Source of the DNA: Dallia pectoralis
Lineage: Eukaryota; Chordata; Actinopteri; Esociformes; Umbridae
Assembly: GCA_029465975.1 (NCBI GenBank)
Contig: CM055754.1
Coordinates: 1,834,616 to 1,898,615 of the forward strand
Direction: 5' to 3'
DNA: 64,000 nucleotides
In this document: positions 25,438-38,700 of the stretch, piece after piece
How positions within the stretch are numbered: position 1 is the first letter of the stretch
Layout of the letters: each line of letters begins with the position of its first letter
The notes under the pieces: model-generated
The model's database searches: none
What the model saw: the letters and a program-made list of their open reading frames with translations, nothing else
What the model was told of the DNA's origin: nothing
Position numbers and translations under genes: made by a program

Positions 25438-28400
25438 AAGTCTCTTGCCTTGGCTAGGATAGAAGTAAATGCAGTGTCATGCTTTGGCAATGTTTTGCTG
25501 CATTGCAACCTAAGCGCTATGCCATCATAAAAAAATAGCTGTTTCTGCTCTGCATCAGAGAATTCGAAAACAATGTCTGGCTGTCAGTGAACTAAAAAAC
25601 TGGAAGAGAAAATAATATACACAGGCACGTAACACATAAATCATGCTTGTCTTGGTGGATACGGTTTATGTGATCCACATATGGACTGTCAACTTTCATA
25701 AATTCTTCTGCTGGGAAGGAGAAGAGGGAAAAGGTGTACGTATTGTACCAAACCGAGGACAGTGTAGTAGAGTGCCAGCGCCGTGAGTTTTCAGTGTCAG
25801 TTCCTGGGTGCCAGTATGTCTCCTGGCCTCCTCGTTAACCACACATCAGAGACCGAGTCACAGGGAGGTCCTTAATGACAACACGCAGGTGGTGACCCCG
25901 TAACGGACATTTCTGAAGAGTGAAATGCTGTCCCAAATCGCACCTGATAGCGTACTGTATAGAGAATAGGGTGTTATTAGGGACAGCGAAAGGAGACCAC
26001 AGTTCAAATCCCCACTGACGAAGATGTGGGACTAAACCAAGTAATTACAGGGGCCAATCTCTCAACAAGGACCGGTAAGTGGAGGTCTCTATTAGTATCA
26101 GGACATCCCTTCCCACCACCTTGTTAACTTGTGTTGTTCAACAGAACCCTCTGGAGAGCTGGATGGAATAACCCGATCACACAGCCCACAGTTTGGTCTG
26201 CACACAGAAGGCCTGAGGTAACGCAACTGGACTGCAAAGGCTGTGCTAGCAGGATGTTATTGATACACAACTAAGAAGGTCAAAAACACATTCATATGAG
26301 AGGCAACCTAAAGTTTAAATAGGATTTGTCTGTCAACCTTAGTCCTGCAAGTGTCATTCCAACTGTAACATAAAGTGTTGTGTTTATTATTATCTTTTCT
26401 AAATAAGCTACTTTTCCCGGTGTCCATATAACACACAGTAGAATATAAAATAAAGTGTAACGCGTCTATATATAAACGACGCACAGAAAAACAAATTATA
26501 TACCTGGTTTATTCAAACCCTGAATGTCGTGTTTAGGATGGCTGTGGTCAGTGAGAACTTATACCACGTGTATGAAATAAAAATGCTTTTTGCTGTTCTA
26601 AAACATTATTACCCAGTTTATAATAGCTTTAACGTAGCTAGCCATGATTGTATGAGGGCCAGATGGGAACTTTTGTAACATCCCAGGGTTGTCAGCCATA
26701 CTCTTACAGTCAGTGCCATGACAAACAAAGTGACCGCAGGAAGTAAAATGGTTCTACATCCCTTCTTTATGACGGGGTGTCCTTCTCTACCCAACACGAC
26801 CTCCAGCAGCATCTTGTCTGCCAAACAGGGACAAACACAGTTTACCTTCACATAGACCAACCATCCGTTATCTTATTGCTTAATTATCCAACAAAGATGT
26901 GGTCTACAGTTCAAAGGGAGACGTGACCAGTACCATATTGTTACGACTCGCATTACACATGTAGAGTAGATGCAGTCTTTGTATGTAAGCCGGAATCTAT
27001 TTTCTTTTGATGTGGGTGATACCTTTCCATAATGACGATAACACATTGAACATTGACTGGAACTAAAGCCTAAATAATTGACAGACTTGCTTGATCAGAT
27101 ACAGGCAACATTAGACGTATGGATTGCATTGTGTATGTTTTATTGATGAGCTGGTTAGTTGTGCTTTAGTCTTCAGTGGAACCCGTGTTTAAAACAAGCA
27201 TATACCCATAATGCAGCATTTTAATTTCTTCTAATGACATTTTTTGTGAAAAAAAGTTAAGGGCTTTGATACCTTTTGTTGATGTATTGCAGACCAAGGC
27301 TACCTAAGAAGTAACAGAGCTGAGATCGCTATTTGTGTAGCTATTTGTGACGGTCATTCATCATCATTCATCATCAGCTCTTACATGCTTTAACTTTTGG
27401 AAATTCTAACAGAGTTCCCATCTATTATTGACTAACGTTGTCCGCTACACACACACTCAAACAAACACACACACACACATAATCTCACACAATTTAATTG
27501 CTGTTTATGATTTTCTGTAGAAACATTGATATACATTTTCTGCCAAACTTTTTACGATTATAAAAATCTATATTGACACCGCTGCGATTATTTAGGCCAA
27601 AAGTGCGATGTAAAAAGGTAGAGGTATACGTGACTGACTTGATTTGTCTCTTTGACATCTAGAAGCTGAGCTTTGACCTTCTAATGTTGATCAGTCATCA
27701 TGAACTTAATTCTAGATGTCTTGTATATGTGGTTAATGAAATCTGTCGATCTAGACACTTCCAGTGAAAGAGCTGAAGTAGTACTTTTGAATAGATGACA
27801 TGAGTGTTGTTAATTTATATCACAATAGTACAAATAGATTAATAAGAAGGCGCAGTATCTTGGTTGGACCAGTTAGCTTGTCTGGCGGAATCAGTCTGTG
27901 GTGACGTCTCTCTCTCATCAGCCTATTTAGTTTACCTTACCTGTCTGTCTCGGGTTCAACACTCATACACTATTCATTGACATATCACATCACTCCAGCC
28001 CAACTCCTGCCTGGAACAAACTGTATTCCCATTTAGTGCACCTTTACTTTGTGGCTTTTCTGTTTCTGCAATGTAAATAGCTAAATTGGCTATGTAGGAT
28101 ATCTATATAGAAGAACAATTCACACCCTCCCAATTCGGTTTGTCTTTTCATCAGGAACCATTGTGAGTTAGGTTGAAGAAAGCGGAGGAAAAGGAAAGTG
28201 TGTCATTGTCTTGTATGGTATGTGGAAACTTTATTATTTGCATTTTTGAATTCTGATTTCTCAAGAGCTGTGTGTCTGGCGTGTATAACTAACTCTCAGT
28301 TTAGTCTACAATCATGAATTGTTGTTATTTTAAATTGTTAATTGTGGCCAACAGATTTATTCAGAACTGTCTTTTTTCTTCGTCTGCAGTTGTCATTTCT

Positions 28401-29036
28401 ATGGTCAAATGTGTTTTGTTATAATATTAAGGTAGTTTTCCAATGCTATATTGGTATAATATTTAAAATGTTTTCTAAATACTATTTGTTATAAAATTGT
28501 GGTCATTTTCAGGCTCTGGATGTACATGTAACCTAAAAAAGTGTATAAAATTAAGATAGTTACATACCTGTAAAATGTGGAAGGAATTCATTTACATTTA
28601 TTTACAGATTAAAAGAGTTTGTTAGTTGTATAGTCTAAACGGGGCAGTGGTTGGTTGCTTTATTACTTGGGTTGCACAGTATGAATTTAATATGATGTAC
28701 CAAATAGAATACAGGAAAACATTTTGAAATAGTAAAGTACACATCCTGTTTTTATGGGGCTCTATGCCAAAGCTTGCTGCCACATTCTACCTCATTCAAT
28801 TTTCTTCAATTTTTTCTTTATTTTGTTTTTCAAAATTAGTTTCTTGTGAGCAAAACCAAACATGTGTTTCACGTGTTTATCTATTTTAATATGCATGATT
28901 CATTATTGTGAGTGTTTTTTGTGTACAAAGCATGTGAAATGTATCCGTGGTTAATTTAGGATTAAGGTTTTATGATGTGAATTATTGATCTCTCCAATTA
29001 AGTCAAATGAGGGTGTGGTGGTTCAGATGAGAACAT

Positions 29037-29576
29037 GTCTCTGGTCTAAAGTAGTGGACTAGATAGGGTGCTAGGTCTCTGGTCTAAAATAGTGGACTAG
29101 ATAGGGTGCTAGGTCTCTGGTCTAAAGTAGTGGACTACATAGAGTGCTAGTCCTCTGGTCTAAAATAGTGGACTAGATAGGGTGCTAGGTCTCTGGTCTA
29201 AAGTAGTGGACTACATAGGGTGCTAGGTCTCTGGTCTAAAATAGTGGACTAGATAGGGTGCTAGGTCTCTGGTCTAAAGTAGTGGACTACATAGAGTGCT
29301 AGGTCTCTGGTCTAAAGTAGTGGACTACATAGGGTGCTAGGTCTCTGGTCTAAAGTAGTGGACTACATAGGGTGCTAGGTCTCTGGTCTAAAGTAGTGGA
29401 CTAGATAGGGTGCTAGGTCTCTGGTCTAAAGTAGTGGACTACATAGAGTGCTAGGTCTCTGGTCTAATGTAGTGGACGACATAGGGTGCTAGGGCTCTGG
29501 TCTAAAGTAGTGGACTACATAGGGTGCTAGGTCTCTGGTCTAAAGTAGTGGACTACATAGGGTGCTAGGGCTCTTG
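29037..29576. repeat. 38-bp minisatellite upstream of otof
   Basis: About 14 copies of a 38-bp unit (core GGTCTAAAGTAGTGGACTAC) end about 105 bases before the otof first coding exon. The unit resembles a common salmonid dispersed sequence containing AAAGTAGTGCACTA, so it may be an expanded fragment of that repeat. Confidence 0.93.
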
Positions 29577-29702
29577 TAGTGTACGGTTTTATTCAAAAAA
29601 TGTGATTGATGCACAAAGTAAATGTAGACTGCCCAAGCAATAACCTCCCAAAACATAACCACACATTTATTTATTCCTAGAAGAAAAGCACTGTTCTGAA
29701 CC

Positions 29703-32700
29703 ATGAAGAAGTCACGTGGACACAAGTCGGACCACGGAAAAGGAGGAGGTAGAGTATTGTAAAAAAAACTCACACACAACACCTTCTGGTTAAACACAGG
29801 ACAACACCTTCTGGTTAAACACAGGACAACACCTTCTGGTTAAACACAGGACAACACCTTCTGGTTAAACACAGGACAACACCTTCTGGTTAAACACAGG
29901 ACAACACCTTCTGGTTAAACACAGGACAACACCTTCTGGTTAAACACAGGACAACACCTTTTCTGTACCTTTCTCTTAATATGTTCATTAATATATTTGT
30001 TTAGTTTTAATTGTTTCAACATACACATAACCAGCGACAAGTAGGTCAGGGACACAAACAACCTATAAGGGCTGTGGTAGTCGAGCTTAGCTATCATTAT
30101 CCTGTCAGGCTGTTCTGACAGGTGTGGCCTACTTGACTGTGATTGTCCAGGCGACGAGGCAGCCATCTTGGAGACCGAGGACCTGGACTTTACGGGAGGT
30201 ATGGGAGGAAAGCGGGGCATGGACCCCGACGCCATCTCCCTGGCCTCAGTCACGGCCGTCACCACGAATGTGTCCAACAAGAGGTGAGAAGAAGAGAGCA
30301 GGAGATCTGCGTCCATTCAGTAGACACTTTATGCACAGCTGAAGTTAGATTCCATGCTGTTTAAGCATCTCTGGTGTTTCAATGATGCTGTTTTAGTGAT
30401 GTTATTGATGTTAGTCTGCGTTGAAACATCTACTTAATGTGTGTCTAACGCCAGATCTAAACCAGACATAAAGATGGAACCCAGTGCCGGGCGACCAATG
30501 GACTATCAAGTAAATGGCAATACATGCACATTGTGTCAAGTTTTCCACTGATAAAGTGTATTGTAATCCCGTTGCCTTCATACGATTGTACTTTTTCACC
30601 AGGTTAGTGTTACCGTCATAGAGGCAAGGCAGCTGGTCGGACTCAACATGGATCCGGTGGTCTGCGTGGAGATCGGAGACGATAAGAAATACACTCAGAT
30701 GAAGGAGTCCACAAACTGCCCCTACTACAATGAGGTGACCAACTAGCTCTGGAAAGTAGGGCGATAACAGCGTTTAGCAGTCATTTGTTGTGTCATAGGC
30801 ACAGGCTGTGTAGTTTCAGGATGCACACACACTTTTTTTCCTCAAACATCGTTACCCTTTCTCATGTCTTATCTCTCTTTCAGTATTTTGTCTTTGACTT
30901 CCACGTCCCGCCCGACGTTTTGTTTGACAAGATCCTTAAGGTCTCGGTGAGTAGCATTAACACAGTATATATCACGTGAGAGACACTATATTTCTATCAT
31001 ATTTATTTATGATTTACACTTCTCTCTGTCTATTATGTATACAGTTTTATTTATACATCATTTATAACAGTGTACATTTATTCTTCATTCTGGTTTTCCA
31101 CCAATCAGGTCATCCACTCCAAGAACCTCCTGCGAAGTGGAACCCTGGTTGGCTCTTTCAAACTGGACGTAGGCACTGTTTACTCACAACCAGGTTAGAG
31201 AACCGGCGAGAGAACCCAGTAGCTATTAATGACTTCCTGTAAATTACTCATTTTATATATGGCTCTGGTACTGACTCGTATACACATGAATCATCAGAAG
31301 TAAATGTTTTCCAACAGAACACCAGTTTTTCCACAAATGGGCACTTCTCTCTGACCCTGAAGACATCACTGGCGGATGTAAAGGCTACGTTAAATGTGAC
31401 ATCGCCGTCGTGGGGAAAGGAGACAACATCAAGACCCCACACAAGTCTACCGAGACAGATGAGGACGACGTAGAAGGGTAAAGAATATGAGTATGAATAG
31501 AGAATATCTCTATGTTGATTGCTTGAATCAGATGTCACTCTTATTTGTCTTCTAAACCAGGGATTTGTTTGCAAGGCAGAACATTTCAGACATAAACACA
31601 TTTCAGACAGAAACACATTTCAGACAGAAACACATTTCAGACAGAAACACATTTCAGACATTAACACATTTCAGACAGAAACACATTTCAGACAGAAACA
31701 CATTTCAGACAGAAACACATTTCAGACAGAAACACATTTCAGATGACTCGAGTGCGACTCTAACCTTTGTTGTTCGCTGGAAGTCACTTTGGATAGGGAA
31801 GTTGGCTGAGAGCTGTAAGAGTAAATGTGTTCTTAATTGTGCAATTTCAGTAACCTGCTGATACCCGAGGGTGTCCCCGCAGAACGCCAGTGGGCTCGCT
31901 ACTATTTGAAGGTCTACAGAGCCGAGGGCCTTCCCAAGATGAACACCAGCATCATGGCTAACGTCAAGAAGGCTTTCATAGGCGAGAACAAAGACCTTGT
32001 GGATCCTTATGTACAAGTGCTGTTCGCTGGCCAGAAAGTAAGTGATGACATTGTTGTATTATATTTTGCCACGGGCACGCGTTCATTTGCTGTCGAACTG
32101 AACTGCCTTGTGACCCCAGGGAAAAACGTCGATTCAGAAGAGCAGCTACGAGCCCATCTGGAACGAGCAGATCGTCTTCACTGAGATGTTCCCGCCCCTC
32201 TGCAAACGCATGAAGATCCAGATCCGAGACTCGGACAAAGTGAACGACGTGGCCCTGGGGACTCATTTCATTGACCTGAGAAAGATTTCCAACGATGGAG
32301 ATAAAGGTGCTTCTGTGCAAGAATGCCGAATGCGTATAAAAGTGTAACCACCGCAATATGCGTATTTCTCTGTTTGCCAATGTGCCTAAGATTGTTTGTG
32401 TTAGAGCGATTCCACGAAAAGTTCCCGTTCATTTACCGCGAGCTCAACACTCACCGTCTTCTCTTCCAGGCTTCCTGCCCACGCTGGGTCCTGCCTGGGT
32501 GAACATGTACGGTTCCACACGTAGCTACACCATCATGGACGAGCACCAGGATCTGAACGAGGGCTTGGGGGAGGGGGTGTCCTTTAGGGCTCGCCTGCTC
32601 ATCAGCCTGGGCATGGAGATCCTAGACACCTCCTCCCCGGAGATCATGAGCTCCACAGAGGTTCAGGTGGAGGGGGTTCCCAAGATCTCCGAGGTGGGTC

Positions 32701-35700
32701 TCGCACATGCTCGTTATGCAAATATGCACACCCACCTAACCTCTAAACCTAACCTCTGAACCTAACCTCTGAACTTAACCTCTGAACCTAACCTCTGAAA
32801 CTAACCTCTAAACACAACCTCTGAACCTAACAGCTGAACCTAACCTCTAAACATAACATCTGAACCTAACCTCTAAACCTAACCTCTGAACCTAACCTCT
32901 AAACCTAACTGCTAAACCTAACTGCTAAACCTAACCTCTGAACCTAACCTCTAATCCTAACCATCGGTCTATTTCTGCCTATTTCTCCTTCTTTTTATCA
33001 ACTCTTCGGTGGGGGTGCCCTAGCAGACACATTGTCACATTATCACAGATTAAATTATTGATCACCTTGTTCTAGCTGATCGCTGGTGTTACATTATTAA
33101 CTGTTTCCAGTAATAGCGATCTTTCCATGTTTTCAGACAATAGAGATGATTGTGCATTACTGTCAATTTAACAAAAAAAGCTGCGTAAATATTTTTCCCC
33201 TGAACAAGCAAACTTTAATGGTATTCCGTTCAGGTTTTCATATTCATCCATCCATTCATCCAAAAAGCCAGTATTGAACTAGAGTTCTTCCACCTTTCAC
33301 ATCTGTAATGTATACCCGTTTAATAGTCTTTCTCTTGCCACCCAGAGTGCCACAGGGAAGGTAGAGGAGTTTTTTCTCTTTGGGGCGTTCCTGGAAGCCA
33401 CCATGATTGACCGGAAGATTGGGGACAAACCAATCAACTTTGAGGTTACAATAGGTAACAAAATAGGAAAACAAATGCCCATTTACATTATCATTATTTA
33501 TGCAAAGATTATCCAGGTGCGTTCAATCCATATTCAGATCTCAATCTTGGATGTAGCTTTATTTGTGTACATCAGTGTACATCATTATAGGTTTAATGTG
33601 TATTTTTAACCAGGAAACTATGGCAGCGAGATTGACGATGTGGCCAAGCCAGCGTCGAGTGGAGGGAAGAAGAGCAGGGGAGACGGTGATGAGGAAGAGT
33701 CGGAGCTGATCCATGGCTCTAGTGACGAAGAGGCGGAAGATGACGATAATGACTTGGTATCGGTGTCGGCCACCCCGCCAATGAAACCGGTCGTCACAGA
33801 CAGGTCAGATCTCAGATCAGATCAAGGGTCACTATTTTTACAGTGTTGAAAGCGTGTTGAAATGACGCAGATGCTTGTACAGTAAAAATGTATATGTAAC
33901 AAACACACTACCGCTCAAAGGTTTGTGGTCACTTAGAAATGTTCTTTGTGTCCATTAAAATAATCAATTTGATCAAATTGATCAGGAATACGGTGTAGAC
34001 ATTATTAATGTTGTTAATGACTATTGTAGCTGTAAACGGCAGATTTGTTTGGAAAATCTTTGGCGTACTTTGAAATCTCTTCAGATAATCTCAACAAATT
34101 GACAACTAGAATCCCAAAGGTCTGCAAGGCTGTAAAAGCTGCAAATTGAGGATGTTTTTACCAAAGCAAAGACACTATTATTATGTCAATTTAAAATCAC
34201 TATTTGTCAATGAATCTCTTTAAAATTCATTTTGCTATATTTCCAATTCAAACAGATTTCACATATATTTTCATGAAAAACATGGACATTTCCAACTTAC
34301 TCAAACCTATAAAAAATTAAAATATAATGGTGGTGGTCAGACACATAATTCCGAAGTGCTATTTCGGTTTTGGTTTTTCCTCTGTGATTATAATTTTCTT
34401 GCATTGAATGTATTTCTTATTGGGCATGGTTTCATTGTCACTCGCGTCGTGCTTTTCAAACTTTCAGAAACTACTTCCACCTCCCTTACTTTGAGAGGAA
34501 GCCGTGTATTTACATTAAAAGCCGGTGGCAGGACCAGAAAAGAAGACTGTACAATGCCAACATTATGGACAACATTGCTGATAAACTGGTGGGTCGATCA
34601 ATCAATCAATCCCTCACAGATCTGCTTCAACACCATAATGGACATCCACAACCTTGTATGTAACGATGTGTCAACAGGAGGAGGGTCTGAATGATGTCCA
34701 AGAGGTGATTAAGACAGAGAAGGCCTATCCTGAACGGCGACTTCGGGGTGTCCTGCAGGATCTCAGCAACGGATGCAGGTGTAAACCCTTCCACGCAATT
34801 AGGCCCAAAAAACAGCCAAGCTGGCTATCTACTTCTACTATGATTATGGATTGGCTGCTGTTTAGGAAAATGGCAATAATTGCCTTTTATTTTCCCCCAG
34901 TCAATTTCTGACTCTTGCTGACAAGGACCAGAACCAGCCCGGGAGGACCAAGTTGGACAAAGAGCGACTCAAGTCGTGCATGAGAGAACTGGTACAGGAT
35001 AGAGAATAGTGATATCTGTGCATATGAGTAACGTCAAAGCATTACGATCTCTGTGGTGGTGTCACGATTCCTAGTCCACTGAGGACATCTAGTGGTTTAG
35101 GAGGGTATTGAGGCACTTATATAACTTTGAGGTTCGCACCTGAATCAGATGTGGGTCATTAGACACATACACATACAGTCAGATTACTTTCTATGGCGTT
35201 TGTACTCTCTAATTGGTTTATCTTGTTTTTGTGTTATTGTGTCATTGTGCTTATAGGAGAGTATAGGTCAGCAGGCTAAGACCATGAGGACTCAGGTGAA
35301 GAAGAACACAGTGAGGGATAAGATCAAGCTGGTTCAGAACTTCCTCATGAAGCTCAGGTTTCTAGCTGACGACGTAAGTATCGGATATGTTCATTTCATT
35401 CTAAATCTTTTTGATCATCCTTGCTTTCATCCTTGGCATACATACATTATTTTGTTTTGTATTTAGTGGCACAGAACAAATTAAATGTGCAGATGGGAGC
35501 CTACATCTGCACAATTATGAAAAGCTATCCCAAATAAAGTATTTCTGCACAGTAGAATAGTAAAACCAACACACGTGTGAGACTTTATTTGATTGATTGT
35601 TTGCCACCACACAATTCCCAATTGGAACAAACATCTGTGTAATTGCAGCCACAGCACAGCATCCCGGACGTCTACATCTGGATGATGAGCAACAACAAAC

Positions 35701-38700
35701 GTATCGCCTACGCCCGGGTCCCTTCCAAAGACATCCTGTACTCCGGGGTGGAGGAGGAGGCTGGGAAAGACTGTGGCAAAGTCAAAACCATCTTCTTCAA
35801 GGTCTGCATAGTTTCTCCCTCTCAATATTACTAAAGGATAAATACAATATTCTCAGTGTCTCTATTTATTTATTTATTTTAAATTGAAATTAATTACTTT
35901 TCAGTTTTTTGTTTTCTACACTAGCAGCCGTCCTCCTTTTCAGTTTTCAGTTGTTCTGAACTAAAACTGGAGTTGGGGCATCTGTTTTGTCTTTCATATT
36001 TTTGCTTTGTCTTCTCAGCTGCCTGGTAAGAAGGGCTTTGGTGCAGCTGGCTGGACTGTTCAGGCTAAGACAGAGATTTACCTGTGGCTGGGTCTGAACC
36101 GTCAGAGGAAGGACTTCCTGTCTGGCCTGCCCAATGGCTTCGAAGAGAACAAGTTTCTCAAAGGACCTGGTTCGCAATCGGCTCCGCCCATCAGCCTCAC
36201 GTACATGAGTGAGTGTCCAAACTGGCACACACTAAAAATACATCAACACACAAATTAAGATCTAGAAAAATTATTACGGATGTAGGGTGGTTCCGTTAAT
36301 TCCATTCCTTTTTCTGTTTTGTGCTTAAAAGAGAACCCCTTCTAGTTGTTGCGATTACAAACGTTTTTTTTACGGGATCACCAGGTTATTTCAGACCACC
36401 AGGGACCATTCACTTGAATGTGTTTCCTTGTCATTTTAATTTGTAAAGCTCTGTGATTTTATTGATGAACACCCTTTTTGCAACCCCTCCACAGTGAAGC
36501 AGATCTTCCAGCTCCGGGTCCATTTGTACCAGGCTCGCAGCCTGTTTGCAGCGGACAGCAGTGGCCTCTCAGACCCGTTTTCCAGGGTTTTCTTCTCCTC
36601 ACACAGCCAGGTCACAGAGGTCAGCCGATATTGGTTTTGGTTCTTACCGTTTATTAAACCATCAAAACATCTTTCACCTTTGAACAGCAGTGGCGTTTAG
36701 TCTCGTGATTAAACGCGGTGCGTTTGGAGCAACTTGCAGCTGGAAAGATTAATTGGAGTAACAAAGTTGTGGATGAAACGGCTAATAAATGTGTATGTGT
36801 CACTCCTGTGCCCAGGTGCTGAATGAGACTCTGTGCCCCACCTGGGACCAGCTGATGATTTTTGACAACGTTGAACTGTTTGGAGAGGTCGGAGAACTGC
36901 GGGACGACCCCCCAATCATCGTCATCGAAATATACGACCAGGACACGGTGGTAAGCAAAAGATACCTGGTTAAAGCCTACGTGTTAACGGATTATATTGG
37001 ATTATATTTGTCCACTGTAGATATCCAGACCACTCCTTCCTTGGTGCTCAAGTCGTTTACGCAACATAAGTAACATGTCATTCAAATACAAATAAATCTC
37101 TGCATTTGAATGAAATATATTACAAAGAGAAGTATGTGCTTTGTTAGAATTATTGTAAAAGAATGTGGTTCCTCTACAGAGTCTACTGTACACTACCGTT
37201 TAGAAGCTTGAGATCACTTATAAATGTCCTGATTGTCCATTAAAAAACATGCATGACATGAGTTCAAATAGGATCTATAGCTAAATGAATAGTAAATATA
37301 GTCAAGGTTAGAAATAATGATTTTCTAATTGGGATAATAATTGTGTCCTTCAAACTTTGTTTCGTCAAAGAATCCTTAATTCGCAGGACCTTTGGCATTC
37401 GAGATGTCAGTTTTTTGAGGTAATTTGGTAGAGGTTACACCTCATCCTTGATAATGGGCTCTGGAACACAGGCTTGATGGTAGTTGATAATGGGTTCTGG
37501 AACACCTCTTTTTGTCCCGAACCATGCAGGAAAAGATCTAATGCCCTCAACCACTGTTACACTTTTTGATATAAAATCTGCCATTTCCAGTTAAAATAAT
37601 CAATTACAACATTAACAATGTATAACTTTATTTCTGATAAATTTCATGTTATTTTAATGAACCAAAAATGAGCTTCCTTTGAAAACAAGTACATTCCAGA
37701 GTGACCTCAAACTTCTGAACGGCATTGAAATTGAATTATGTTTGAAAGTATGCTCATATATGTTGACTGATTATCATGTGTCTATTCCTGAACACAAACA
37801 CCATTTGTTTGGATGAACTTCGCTCGGGATAAGTAGAGTTTGAATTCAGTTCTGATTGAAGGCTTGAAACGGTTGACCAGTCTACATGTGTCAAACTCAT
37901 TCCACGGAGGGCAGGGTGTTTTGGGATTCTGCTCATCGATCGCTGAGTGGTTAGGGACTCTCCTCACGTGGTTGTCTAGGTCTTGATTGGACACATAAAA
38001 AATATGTTCGTGCAATTCGTTCCAACCCGCTCTCGAATTTGGCACACATTAGCAGTGTCTGTGAAATGTCAGTATTTTCACCTTAAGAACATCTCTTGCC
38101 TCAGCTCGCCTAAGTCCCTCTGAAGCAGAAAAGCTTATCCCTTCATTTATTTTCTCCAGAGTTTGTCATTATATTGCAGTACAGGTACCTGCCTGCAACG
38201 GCATCCATAAATTACACCTCATTTAAACGAGCACTGCAAGGACGCTGAATAAATGAATTCACATCGCCCCGGTCCATGCAAACCTCCATCGGCTTTCTGC
38301 CCCTCAAATAATTGACTATTAAATGAACCTCTTCAAAACCGTCATTGGTTTTAGACCTCCCATCTAAGGTTCTCCCCCTTACTTCATACATGTATTGTTT
38401 TATTATTATTTATTTTATTGTTATGCAGTTTGCGAGTTACTGCTATACATTCTTATTATTCCAATTTTTAAAAGAGAAACCAACAGACAGCCAACCCTGA
38501 TGTAGGTGTTTGACACCCCTGGATAATGTCCCAAACACAACGCCCCTCGGCAGAGCTCTCCATCCCCGATCCTGGAAAGCTACCCTCCATGGAACGAGTT
38601 TGACACCTCCGGACAATCTGCCAAACACAACGCCCCACGGCAGAGCTCTCCAACCCTAATCCTGGAAAGCTGCCCTCCTGTAGGTTTTTGCTCCGACCCC

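Larger units (their letters stand above)
24301..29680. other. wtap-otof divergent intergenic region
   Basis: No conserved exon is found on either strand; in particular none encodes an otoferlin C2A domain. The promoter of otof and any untranslated first exons must be here or hidden in repeats. A CRE-like TGACGTAA lies near 25000. Several short open frames have no recognisable motifs. Confidence 0.55.
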
